Shown in pieces: positions 1 to 8,650 of a stretch of 64,000 bases of DNA (the first letter of the stretch is position 1; every line of letters begins with the position of its first letter). Source of the DNA: Dyadobacter fermentans DSM 18053 (GTDB lineage: Bacteria; Bacteroidota; Bacteroidia; Cytophagales; Spirosomataceae); contig NC_013037.1 of NCBI RefSeq assembly GCF_000023125.1, forward strand, positions 5,868,501 to 5,932,500. Reading direction: 5' to 3'. The position numbers and the translations under genes are program-made. The notes under the pieces are model-generated. The model was not told the DNA's origin and did not search any database. It saw only the letters and a program-made list of their open reading frames with translations.

Positions 1-489
1 ATTGCTGTTCGAAAGGCCGGTGATTTGTTCGATTTCCTCGATCGGGCTGTCATTGAGATAATATAATGTGACGATCAGCGCTTCCAGTTTGGGCAGTCGG
101 TTGATCGCATCCTTCACAAACTGCTCTCGTTCACGTGTTTGCAGCGCTTCCAGCGGCGGCGGGCTGTATTGGTAATCGTAGTTTTGTTCCAGTTCTTCAT
201 CAATGTGCTGCAATGCCAGTTGCCGCGCCTGTAATTTGGAAACCGCCGTTCGGTAAACAATCGTGTAGAGCCATGTGGAGAATTTCGACTTGCCCTCAAA
301 GCTGCCGATCTGCATGTAGGCCTTCACGAAACTTTCCTGCGCCGCATCCTCGGCGTCCTGCGTATTGGGCAGGATTTTCTTCGCCACGGTGAATGCCATG
401 TTCTTATACTTGTCGACCAAGTAGGTATACGAAGCCAGGTTTCCCTGCTTTACCTGCTCAATATGAATCCGGTCGTCCTGGTTTTTCAT
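1..489 (-). CDS. RNA polymerase ECF-type sigma-70 factor (3' end outside window)
   Basis: The reading frame is open from an ATG at 489 to the window edge (163 codons), so the C-terminus is missing. The N-terminal part has the sigma region 2 pattern (AFTVAKKIL, then EDAAQESFVKAY, then FSTWLYTIVYRTAVSKL), and region 4 begins near the edge (INRLPKLEALIVTLYYLNDS, then IEEIEQITGLS). Region 2 binds the -10 element and core polymerase; region 4 binds the -35 element. The gene is divergent from a DUF6249 membrane protein, a pairing I recall from other Bacteroidota. Family call is firm; the regulon is unknown. No anti-sigma gene is visible on this side. Confidence 0.93.
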   Translation of the reverse strand, partial: MKNQDDRIHIEQVKQGNLASYTYLVDKYKNMAFTVAKKILPNTQDAEDAAQESFVKAYMQIGSFEGKSKFSTWLYTIVYRTAVSKLQARQLALQHIDEELEQNYDYQYSPPPLEALQTREREQFVKDAINRLPKLEALIVTLYYLNDSPIEEIEQITGLSNSN

Positions 490-646
490 GCATGCTGTGG
501 CTACTTTCAGTTAGACAGCCCGGCGGGTAAGCCGGTTACAAGCGTGGCCGTTTATTTTTTTGAAAAAAAATCTGACCTGGACTGTAACCAGGAAAGCGGC
601 GCGGCTGTCCAATGGGTAACATTCGAAATTTAACCATCTTTGAGCC

Positions 647-988
647 ATGAGCGGTGTTCTTATTTCAGTTGCGGCATTTCTGAGCATATTCGGGATCGTT
701 TACGTTTTCCTGATGACGCGCCACCGCGAACGTATAGCCCTGATCGAGAAAGGTGCCGACGCTTCCATTTTTACGGATAAAAACCAGGCATATTATCCTA
801 CACTCAAATTCGGAATGCTGTTTGTGGGCATCGCCCTCGGCATTCTCACCGGTAACTGGCTCGATAAAATGTATGATTTCAGCAAAGGGGTAGCTTACCT
901 CGCCATGGTTTTTTTGTTCGGCGGCCTTAGTCTTATCCTGAATTTCCTGATTGAAAGGTATTTGAATAAACCTGCGAATCGGGAGTAG
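647..988 (+). CDS. DUF6249-like small membrane protein
   Basis: A 113-residue protein with three hydrophobic segments: about residues 3-23, 52-72 and 82-102. Between the first two is a polar HRERIALIEKGAD stretch, typical of DUF6249 proteins as I recall them. It probably sits in the inner membrane with a short charged tail. The ATG at 647 follows AGCC, a context seen at several starts in this window. It is transcribed away from the partial sigma factor, and such proteins often accompany ECF sigma genes in Bacteroidota, so a role linked to that sigma factor is plausible but unproven. Confidence 0.75.
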   Translation: MSGVLISVAAFLSIFGIVYVFLMTRHRERIALIEKGADASIFTDKNQAYYPTLKFGMLFVGIALGILTGNWLDKMYDFSKGVAYLAMVFLFGGLSLILNFLIERYLNKPANRE

Positions 989-1056
989 CCAGCTACTGCC
1001 CGCCGATCAGCCTTGATATTGTGCCATTCATCACTTAATACTAAAAATCAGGCCTA

Positions 1057-1092
1057 GTACCTTGCATCACAAAGTACCTTCCAATACATTTG
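1057..1092 (+). promoter_or_regulatory. Promoter with embedded 21-bp dyad (PadR-like operator)
   Basis: A -33 TTG (1062-1064) and a -7 TACATTTG (1085-1092) are separated by 20 bp, a good Bacteroidota promoter. The -33 lies inside an inverted repeat GTACCTTG-N5-CAAAGTAC (1057-1077) with one mismatch between arms, so a bound dimer would block it. A related dyad occurs at 41762-41782. The resemblance to PadR-family operators is from memory and is inference. The promoter leaves a leader of roughly 120 nt before the ATG at 1219. Confidence 0.6.
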
Positions 1093-1218
1093 TTTCGTAA
1101 ATCGATCGTAGTGAATCAGTCATTATGCTGATGCAAGGCATTGATGTACTGATGGTTGTCTAAAAGAGCCTCAAATCTCTTGCTGGAATTCCTATGCCTT
1201 TTCAAAAATCTATTAGCC

Positions 1219-3678
1219 ATGAATTTTACCTCGATGAAAACTTTACTTCAACTACTCATGTCCATTCTGATCCCGGGGCTGATCTGCTGCCAGGATTCAT
1301 TTGCCCAGGTCGCTCCCGCGGGCGGGAGTATCAAAGGCATCGTGGCCGATTCCGCTTCCGGTAAAACGCTGGATTTTATTACCATTAACCTCATGAAGGA
1401 CAAAACCACCGCCGTGAAAGCCGATTTTTCCAAGGGCGACGGTTCTTTTGTTTTCGCGAACCTGAAACCGATGAAGTACATGGTGGTGCTCGTGGGCGTG
1501 GGATACAAAAGCAGGTCCATCGACGTCGATCTTGCAGACAGCACCCGCCGGCATGTCGATTTGGGCCAGGTTACCATCAGTCCGCAGGCCGTAGGGCTTA
1601 AAGAAGTGACGGTTACCGCATTGAAACCCATTGTAAAGCAGGAGGTCGACCGCATTAGTTACGACCTCGAAGCCGATCCCGAAAGCAAAGTGTACAGCGT
1701 GCTGGATATGATGCGGAAAGTGCCTTACCTGTCGCTCGATGCCGAGGATAACATTTTCCTGAAAGGCAATGCAGATTTCAGGATATTGATCAACGGGAAG
1801 CCGTCGAGTATGGTCGAGCGGAGCTACAAGGACGTGCTGCGGAGTATGCCGGCATCGTCTATCGTGCGGATCGAAGTGATTACTACGCCGCCGGCAAAAT
1901 ACGATGCGGAAGGGCTAGCAGGAATTATCAACATTATTACCAACAAAAAAATCGACAACGGGTATAATGGTACCCTCAACGTCAGTGAACGGTTCCCGAC
2001 AGGCGGGCCGGGAGTCGGTGGTTCGCTCTCGGCCCAGCTCGGGAAGGTGGGAATGTCGGTAAATGCCGGTTTGAGCCAGTATATCAACCCTTCCACACAA
2101 TCGATTACCAACCGGGTCACGACGGGCATTGACCCAACGGAGCTCAACCAGCGCGGGTGGAACAAGGTGAATAACAAAAACGGCTACATTGGCTATGAGA
2201 TTACCTATGAGGTTGATACGCTCAACTTGCTGAGCGCGCAATTGAACGTCAATGGCGGCCGGAACCGGGAGAATGGCTACCAATCGTCGCTCCTGAACGG
2301 CGGCGACGAAATCCTGGAACGTTATAATGTCACCAATGCCAGTTCCGACCGCGGCACAGGCCGGGATGCGGCCGTGAATTATCAAAAGGGTTTCAAAGCG
2401 GATAAGAACCGGTTGCTCACCTTTTCTTACCGCTATTACGGCTACGACAACAAGCAAAAAGGCAACCTCAACATTTCGGACCGCATTAATTACGAGCGCC
2501 CGGATTACCGGCAGATCAACGACCAGAGCTTTTCGGAGCAGACATTCCAGGTGGACCTCGTGTACCCGGTCAAAAAGCTCAGTATCGAAGCCGGTATCAA
2601 AGGCATTGTGCGCGACAATAAGAGCGATTTTCAATACCAGGTTTTCAATGCAGAAACCAATTCCTACGACCTGGATGCGGGCATGAGCAACAAATACAAC
2701 AACATGCAAAAGGTGTTCGGGGCATACAATACTTACCAGTATAACTGGAAGAACTGGGGCATTAAGGCAGGCGCACGGGTGGAGCAGACGATCATTGATG
2801 CGGACTTCATTTCAACGGATTCGAAAGTGAAGCAAAACTATTTCAACCTGATCCCCTCCGTATCGGTTAACCGGAAGCTTAAAAACAATGCGGGTATCAA
2901 TTTAGGGTACAGCCAGCGCATTCAGCGGCCGGGCATCTGGCAGCTCAATCCGTTCGTCGACCGGTCGAACCCGAGTTTCGAACGCACGGGTAATCCGGAC
3001 CTCCGGCCGGCATTCGTGAACGATCTGCAATTGAGCTTCAACAAGGCCAAAAAAGGAAATATCAACTTCGGCGTCGGCTACACCCATTTCAAAGACCTCA
3101 TTTTCCAGATCGCCGTATTTGACCCCGAAACACAGATCACGCGCAGGTCTTATGGCAACACAGGCCGCGCCAGGCTCATCAGCGGTTTGCTGAATGCCAA
3201 TTATCCGATCACAAAAAACTGGAATTTCAGCACCAATCTGCGCATTGCGCACGGCAAGGTAACGGGGTTGGTGAATGGCGTGGAGATCACCAATAGCGGA
3301 TTGATGTACCAGTTTGCGCTCTCCACCGGCTACCGGTTGCCCAAAGACTGGCGCGTGAATGCCAACTTCAATGCAAACGGGCCGAGCGTGAACCTGCAAG
3401 GCACCTCCAATTCCATCCAGAGCACGTCGTTCAGCGTGAATAAGGATGTGGTGAAGGATAAATTGTCGGTTTCGGCTGCGGTGAGCAATCCTTTTACGAA
3501 ATTCAGGAGGTTCCACAATGTAACATCAGGCCCGGATTTCGATCAGTTCAACGATCGCTGGAGCTATTTCCGGTCGTACAATTTCAGTGTGAACTACAAG
3601 TTCGGAAAGCTGAAAAATGGTATTAAAAAGAACAAAAGAGGCATTCGCAACGACGACGTGCAGAATGGCGGAAACTGA
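1219..3678 (+). CDS. Outer-membrane beta-barrel protein with carboxypeptidase-regulatory-like N-domain (TonB-receptor-like)
   Basis: An 819-residue protein starting at ATG 1219; an upstream in-frame TTG at 1156 would add a non-signal-like leader and is rejected. A signal peptide ends near SFAQ. Residues about 33-120 resemble the CarboxypepD_reg-like beta-sandwich. Residues about 130-215 look like a plug (VLDMMRKVPYLSLD, then INGKPSSM, then VEVITTPPAKYDAEG-type segment). The rest is a long aromatic-rich barrel of the OMP_b-brl_3 type, ending in a charged tail. No TonB box was identified. Such proteins act in the outer membrane as channels or receptors; the substrate is unknown. It lies 131 bp upstream of the first permease gene, but a separate operator and promoter separate them. 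Confidence 0.85.
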   Translation: MNFTSMKTLLQLLMSILIPGLICCQDSFAQVAPAGGSIKGIVADSASGKTLDFITINLMKDKTTAVKADFSKGDGSFVFANLKPMKYMVVLVGVGYKSRSIDVDLADSTRRHVDLGQVTISPQAVGLKEVTVTALKPIVKQEVDRISYDLEADPESKVYSVLDMMRKVPYLSLDAEDNIFLKGNADFRILINGKPSSMVERSYKDVLRSMPASSIVRIEVITTPPAKYDAEGLAGIINIITNKKIDNGYNGTLNVSERFPTGGPGVGGSLSAQLGKVGMSVNAGLSQYINPSTQSITNRVTTGIDPTELNQRGWNKVNNKNGYIGYEITYEVDTLNLLSAQLNVNGGRNRENGYQSSLLNGGDEILERYNVTNASSDRGTGRDAAVNYQKGFKADKNRLLTFSYRYYGYDNKQKGNLNISDRINYERPDYRQINDQSFSEQTFQVDLVYPVKKLSIEAGIKGIVRDNKSDFQYQVFNAETNSYDLDAGMSNKYNNMQKVFGAYNTYQYNWKNWGIKAGARVEQTIIDADFISTDSKVKQNYFNLIPSVSVNRKLKNNAGINLGYSQRIQRPGIWQLNPFVDRSNPSFERTGNPDLRPAFVNDLQLSFNKAKKGNINFGVGYTHFKDLIFQIAVFDPETQITRRSYGNTGRARLISGLLNANYPITKNWNFSTNLRIAHGKVTGLVNGVEITNSGLMYQFALSTGYRLPKDWRVNANFNANGPSVNLQGTSNSIQSTSFSVNKDVVKDKLSVSAAVSNPFTKFRRFHNVTSGPDFDQFNDRWSYFRSYNFSVNYKFGKLKNGIKKNKRGIRNDDVQNGGN

Positions 3679-3694
3679 CAATGGCCGAGCACGA

Positions 3695-3712
3695 CTGTCC
3701 GATTTTGAACAG
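3695..3712 (+). promoter_or_regulatory. Operator A: 18-bp dyad CTGTCC-N6-GAACAG
   Basis: Imperfect inverted repeat CTGTCCG-N4-TGAACAG. The same dyad occurs upstream of the permeases at 12963 and 61642 (minus strand). It lies 41 bp upstream of a TTGGTAT box at 3754. Position and repetition suggest an upstream activator or enhancer site; the cognate regulator is not in the window. Confidence 0.65.
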
Positions 3713-3753
3713 TGTTCTTAGGGTAAATGTCTGATAAATAATGGTTTGGGTTA

Positions 3754-3771
3754 TTGGTATGAAATTGTTGC
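3754..3771 (+). promoter_or_regulatory. TTGGTAT...TTGC promoter-like box of permease operon
   Basis: TTGGTAT is followed by ATTGTTGCCGGA, nearly the same as at 12868-12885. The TTGG element resembles a sigma-54 -24 box, but TTGC lies 2 bp further away than the canonical -12 spacing, so sigma-54 use is uncertain here. It sits 38 bp before the ATG at 3810. Confidence 0.4.
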
Positions 3772-3809
3772 CGGAACAAGCGCATCCATAGCCAAGCGAC
3801 CTGACAGCC

Positions 3810-6191
3810 ATGTTAAAGAACTATTTCAAAATTGCCTTCCGGAACCTCTGGAAGCACAAGGTATTTTCACTGATCAACATCCTCGGACTCACCGTAGGGA
3901 TGTCGGCCTGCCTGCTGATTTCCATGTACGTCCATTTCGAGCTGACGTACGACGCGTTCCACAGCAAGGCCGATCGCATTTACCGCGTGGTGACGGACAT
4001 TAAAACGCCTTCGGAGACGATTCATGCGGGAATCACGTCGTGGGCTTACGCGCCCGCCATGAAGCAGGACTTCCCAGAGGTCGAATCCTTTGCGCGGATC
4101 AATGGCGGGAGCTTCCTGGTCCGAAAGGGTGATATCAAATTTCAGGAAGAAGCGACGGTCTTTGCCGACTCGTCGCTTTTTCGTGTATTCGACTTCAAAT
4201 TAGTCAAAGGCGATCCCGGAACGGCGTTGAAAGAGCCGCTAAGCATTGTTTTTACGGAAAAAGCGGCCAAAAAGTATTTCGGCGACAGCGATCCGATCGG
4301 CCAAACACTGCTGCTCTCGGGCGATAGGCTTCCCGCCAAAGTTACCGGTGTGATGCAGGATATGCCCGAAAATTCGCAGATCAAGGGCGATATGTTCATT
4401 TCGATGGCCACCATGACCCAGCGCTTCAACCGGGGCGTCGACGAGGAATGGGGAAATTTCGGCGCTACGTCCTATGTGCTGCTGAAACCCGGGACAAACA
4501 GCAAAGCATTTGAAAAGAAGCTGCCTGCATTTATGGAGCGCCGCGCGGGCAAGCTCATGCAAGAGGCCAAAATGCGCTACACGCTTTTCCTCGAACCGCT
4601 GCGCGACGTGCATTTGCATTCGACCCGCGACGTGGCTGAAAAAGGAAGCATGAACAACGTGTATGTGTTTTCCGTCGTGGCGGTCTTCATTCTGCTGATC
4701 GCCTGCATCAACTTCGTTAACCTCACCACCGCACGGTCGGCCGAACGGGCGCGCGAGGTAGGGATACGGAAGGTCGTAGGCGCCGCCAGGTCTTTGCTGG
4801 CGCGGCAGTTTGTGAGCGAATCGGTGATGCTGTGCCTCATTGCCTTCCTGTTTTCGGTAATGCTTTCGGCCGCGCTTGTGCCGCTTTTCAATAATCTGGC
4901 GGGAAAGGTGGTCGTTACCGGCCTTTTTGCCGATCCGTCGTTCCTGGTCTATATGTTTTTGGCGGCGATCGTGATCGGTGTGCTGGCGGGCATTTATCCG
5001 GCTTTGGTACTGTCGTCGTTTGAGCCGGTCACAGTGCTGAAAGGCCGTTTTACGACAAGTGTGAAGGGTATTTTATTAAGAAAAGGCTTGGTAACGGTCC
5101 AGTTTGCCATTTCCATTGCCCTGATCATCGCCACGATGGTCGTTTTCATCCAAATGCGCTACATGCGCAACCGCGATCTGGGTTTCAGCAAGGATCAGAT
5201 GCTGGTCATCAATACGGAGGGCGACCCGAAACGGGCGGCTTTCAAGGAATCGCTGGTGGGTCTCGCGGGCGTGAAATCCTCGGCTGCGTCGTCCAGCGTT
5301 CCGGGAAGCTTTAATCCAGGCGCTTACTCCGAAATCGAGAACAAAAGCGGTGATTTGCAGGTCGCAAACCTGGATCTGTATTTCGTCGATTTCGACTACA
5401 TTCACCAATTTGGGCTCAAAATGGCTGCCGGGAGGGCATTTTCCAAAGATTTTGGGACGGATACCACGCAGGCTATGGTCGTGAACGAAGCCGCATCCAG
5501 GCTGCTGGGTTACGCCAGGCCGGAAGAGGCGCTGGGCCGCCGGTTCAGGCAATGGGGGCGCGAGGGGACGATCATTGGTGTGGTGAAAGACTTCCATTTC
5601 AGGTCGTTGCAGGAAAATATCAAACCACTCACGATGCGGATCGAGCCGCGTAACTCCGACCTCGTATCCGTAAAGATCGAGGGCGGACGGCTGAAAGAAA
5701 CCGTGGCGGCCATCGAAGAGAAATGGAAGGGACTGATGCCCGACCGGCCATTCAGCTACTATTTCATGGACGAATTTTTCGACCGGCAGTACCGCAGCGA
5801 GGAGCGCTTTGAAAAGCTCTTCCTCAACTTCGCCATCCTGGCCATATTCATTTCCTGCCTCGGATTGCTGGGCCTGGCATCGTACAGTACCATGCAGCGC
5901 ACGAAGGAAATCGGCGTGCGGAAAGTAATGGGTGCGTCCGTTGCCAGCATCGTGGCCCTGCTTTCACGGGATTTTCTCAAGCTGGTCCTTATCGCATTTG
6001 TGGTCGCCTCGCCGGTTGCTTACTTCGGGATGGAGCGTTGGTTGCAGAATTTCGCCTATCGCACAGACATTTATTGGTGGGTTTTCGCCCTGGCGGCGGT
6101 GTTGTCCACGGCCATTGCATTTGGGACTGTAAGCTTCCAGAGCATCAAAGCGGCCATAATGAACCCGGTGAAAAGCCTTCGAAGCGAATAG
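3810..6191 (+). CDS. ABC transporter permease, FtsX/MacB type (paralogue P1)
   Basis: 793 residues with the duplicated layout of large Bacteroidota permeases: N-terminal TM (about 21-41), periplasmic MacB_PCD-like domain to about 280, FtsX core with three TMs (about 285-405, containing LIACINFVNLTTARSAERAREVGIRK split over the TM/loop boundary), a fifth TM near 430-450, a second periplasmic domain to about 670, and a final three-TM FtsX domain (EIGVRKVMGAS) ending in VKSLRSE. No nucleotide-binding domain is present, so it needs a partner ATPase; the only candidate in the window is at 52572. First gene of a three-permease operon; P2 starts 29 bp downstream. The transported substrate is unknown. 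Confidence 0.92.
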   Translation: MLKNYFKIAFRNLWKHKVFSLINILGLTVGMSACLLISMYVHFELTYDAFHSKADRIYRVVTDIKTPSETIHAGITSWAYAPAMKQDFPEVESFARINGGSFLVRKGDIKFQEEATVFADSSLFRVFDFKLVKGDPGTALKEPLSIVFTEKAAKKYFGDSDPIGQTLLLSGDRLPAKVTGVMQDMPENSQIKGDMFISMATMTQRFNRGVDEEWGNFGATSYVLLKPGTNSKAFEKKLPAFMERRAGKLMQEAKMRYTLFLEPLRDVHLHSTRDVAEKGSMNNVYVFSVVAVFILLIACINFVNLTTARSAERAREVGIRKVVGAARSLLARQFVSESVMLCLIAFLFSVMLSAALVPLFNNLAGKVVVTGLFADPSFLVYMFLAAIVIGVLAGIYPALVLSSFEPVTVLKGRFTTSVKGILLRKGLVTVQFAISIALIIATMVVFIQMRYMRNRDLGFSKDQMLVINTEGDPKRAAFKESLVGLAGVKSSAASSSVPGSFNPGAYSEIENKSGDLQVANLDLYFVDFDYIHQFGLKMAAGRAFSKDFGTDTTQAMVVNEAASRLLGYARPEEALGRRFRQWGREGTIIGVVKDFHFRSLQENIKPLTMRIEPRNSDLVSVKIEGGRLKETVAAIEEKWKGLMPDRPFSYYFMDEFFDRQYRSEERFEKLFLNFAILAIFISCLGLLGLASYSTMQRTKEIGVRKVMGASVASIVALLSRDFLKLVLIAFVVASPVAYFGMERWLQNFAYRTDIYWWVFALAAVLSTAIAFGTVSFQSIKAAIMNPVKSLRSE

Positions 6192-6220
6192 AACTCAGTC
6201 TCTCCTAAACTCTTGGTGCC

Positions 6221-8650
6221 ATGTTGAGAAACTACCTGAAAATCATTTTCCGTAACCTCTGGAAAAACAAGGGATACGCCGCGATCAACATCGGCGGGCT
6301 GGCGATCGGCATGGGCGTGGCCATGCTGATCGGCCTGTGGATTTACGACGAGCTCTCTTTTAACCGCTATTTCAACAACTATGAACGGATTGGCCAGATC
6401 CATCAAAATCAGACCCGGAATGGAGAAAAGAAGACAGTGCCTTCATTGCCTGTCCCATTTGTCGGGGAGTTGAAAACACATTATGCGGGTTATTTCAAAC
6501 ACATCGTCGCCTCCACGCAAACGGGAGAATATATACTGACGGCGGGTGACACCAAGTTGTCGCGCAGCGGCCATTTTATCGATGCCGCCGGACCAGAACT
6601 GTTTTCCCTCCGCATGCTGCAAGGCTCGTGGTCGGCGCTGGAAGACAAGCAGGGCATTATCCTTTCGCAGTCGGCCGCCCGGGCGCTTTTCGGCGTCGCC
6701 GACCCGATGAACCAGATTGTGAAGGTGGACACCGATCTCCACCTCAAAGTCACCGGTGTTTACGAGGATTTTCCACAAAACACGAAGTTTAGCGATGTCC
6801 AGTTCATGGGCTCTTGGGACTATTTTCTCGAAAAGAACCGCTGGATGAAGGAGAAGAAATGGGATAACCACGCCATTTGGGTGTTTACGGAGCTGGCTGA
6901 GAATACCAGTTTTGAAGCAGCGAGTACGGGTATCAGGCTGTCGGAACTGAGCGTGATCCGCAGAATGGACGATATGAAGGAAGAGGCCGCCACCCGACCT
7001 GAAATGTGGGTGCATCCGATGAAAAATTGGCATTTGTATTCCGAATTCCGCAACGGCGCTGTGGGTGACGGGCCGGTGAAATACGTTTGGATGGTTGGCT
7101 TGATTGGTTTTTTTGTGCTGTTGCTGGCCTGTATCAACTTTGTAAACCTCAGCACGGCGCGGTCGGAGAAGCGTGCGCGGGAGGTGGGCGTGCGTAAGGC
7201 GATCGGTTCGTTGAGGACCCAGCTCATCGGGCAGTTTTTCAGCGAGTCGTTGCTTGTGGTGACGGTGTCTTTCCTGCTGGCGCTGGCCGGCGTGGTGCTG
7301 GCATTGCCGTGGTTCAATAATCTGGCGGCGAAGCAAATGATCGTTCCCTGGGACAATCCCTATTTCTGGATCTCCTGTGTGGGCTTTGTGCTGATCACTT
7401 CGGTGCTTGCGGGTAGCTATCCGGCTATTTATCTCACGTCTTTTCAGCCTGTAAAGGTCCTGAAAGGCGGAGGCGCTTCTCTCAGGACGCATTTCGGGCG
7501 CTTTGCCTACACGCCCCGTCAGGTTCTGGTTGTTTTGCAATTCACCATTTCGGTGACGCTCATCATTTGTACAACGATCGTCTATCGCCAGATTCAGTTC
7601 GCGAAACAGCGGTCGGTGGGTTACACACGGGAAGGATTACTGATGATACCCATGAAAACCGACGATTTTTATGGAAAAGCCGGGATTTTCCGGGCAGAAC
7701 TCAAAAATACCGGCCTGGTGGAAGAAGTGGCCGAGTCGCAAAGCCCGGTAACCGGTGTCTGGTCGGCTAATGACGGTTTCAGCTGGAACGGAATGCCGGA
7801 AGGATTTACGGAAACTTTCGCAACCCTCACAGTTTCCGCCGACTATGCGCGAACCGTCGGCTGGCAATTCGTGCGCGGACGCAATTTTTCTGCCAGTTTC
7901 GCCTCCGATACTTCCGGCTTTGTGATCAATGAGTCGGCGGCGCGCCTGCTGGGCGTAGCGGATCCGGTCGGGATGGTCGTTTCCTGGAAAAGTCAATGGA
8001 TGACGGACAACATCCGGAAGCAATTCACGGTGCTGGGTGTGGTGAAAGATATGGTGATGGAATCCCCGTTCGAGGCTGTGCGGCCCACCGTGTTTTTCCT
8101 TTCCGGTTCTCCCAACTGGATCAATATCAGGCTTAATGCCCATGTAAGCGCGGCCGAGGCATTACCGGCCATTGAAAACGTATTTAAAAAACTGGTGCCG
8201 GCCGCGCCGTTCGAATACAAGTTTGCCGACACGGAATACGACACCAAGTTCAGGAACGAAGAGCGGGTAGGGAAACTGGCCGGTTTTTTTGCGGCGCTGG
8301 CGATCGTCATCAGCTGCCTCGGACTGTTTGGACTGGCTTCCTTCACCGCAGAGCAGCGAACCAGGGAAATAGGCATCCGGAAAGTACTGGGCGCGTCGGT
8401 AACCGCGTTGTGGCGCATGCTTTCAAGGGATTTCGTCCTGCTGGTGGCGGTAGCGAGCGCCATCGCCGCGCCGCTGGCGTGGTATTCGATGAGCGAATGG
8501 CTGAAAAACTACCAGTACCGCACCGAAATAAGTTGGTGGATATTTGTCCTCGCGGCAGCAGGCGCACTCGTGCTCACGCTCGTGACGGTAAGTTACCAGG
8601 CGGTGAAAGCAGCCTGGCTCGATCCCATTAAAAGTCTGAAAACGGAATGA
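6221..8650 (+). CDS. ABC transporter permease, FtsX/MacB type (paralogue P2)
   Basis: 809 residues with the same architecture as P1: conserved start (MLRNYLKIIFRNLWKNKG), TM1 about 23-43, periplasmic domain, FtsX segment with LLACINFVNLSTARSEKR and REVGVRKAIGS, a second periplasmic domain and a C-terminal FtsX domain (REIGIRKVLGAS) ending in IKSLKTE. The stop codon overlaps the start of P3 by 4 nt (ATGA), implying translational coupling. It lacks an ATPase domain. Divergence from P1 is strongest in the periplasmic domains, which in MacB-like proteins contact the adaptor or substrate; this is the likeliest basis for functional specialisation. Confidence 0.92.
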   Translation: MLRNYLKIIFRNLWKNKGYAAINIGGLAIGMGVAMLIGLWIYDELSFNRYFNNYERIGQIHQNQTRNGEKKTVPSLPVPFVGELKTHYAGYFKHIVASTQTGEYILTAGDTKLSRSGHFIDAAGPELFSLRMLQGSWSALEDKQGIILSQSAARALFGVADPMNQIVKVDTDLHLKVTGVYEDFPQNTKFSDVQFMGSWDYFLEKNRWMKEKKWDNHAIWVFTELAENTSFEAASTGIRLSELSVIRRMDDMKEEAATRPEMWVHPMKNWHLYSEFRNGAVGDGPVKYVWMVGLIGFFVLLLACINFVNLSTARSEKRAREVGVRKAIGSLRTQLIGQFFSESLLVVTVSFLLALAGVVLALPWFNNLAAKQMIVPWDNPYFWISCVGFVLITSVLAGSYPAIYLTSFQPVKVLKGGGASLRTHFGRFAYTPRQVLVVLQFTISVTLIICTTIVYRQIQFAKQRSVGYTREGLLMIPMKTDDFYGKAGIFRAELKNTGLVEEVAESQSPVTGVWSANDGFSWNGMPEGFTETFATLTVSADYARTVGWQFVRGRNFSASFASDTSGFVINESAARLLGVADPVGMVVSWKSQWMTDNIRKQFTVLGVVKDMVMESPFEAVRPTVFFLSGSPNWINIRLNAHVSAAEALPAIENVFKKLVPAAPFEYKFADTEYDTKFRNEERVGKLAGFFAALAIVISCLGLFGLASFTAEQRTREIGIRKVLGASVTALWRMLSRDFVLLVAVASAIAAPLAWYSMSEWLKNYQYRTEISWWIFVLAAAGALVLTLVTVSYQAVKAAWLDPIKSLKTE

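Noticed and set aside
1156..1218. TTG start extending the outer-membrane protein by 21 residues
   Set aside because: The extension is not signal-like; ATG 1219 directly precedes a good signal peptide.
3754..3771. Canonical sigma-54 promoter for permease P1
   Set aside because: TTGC lies 2 bp too far from TTGG; kept only as a promoter-like box. The same applies to 12868-12885.
6443..7540. 365-residue minus-strand ORF inside permease P2
   Set aside because: Arg/His-rich composition typical of antisense frames; the plus-strand permease is certain.
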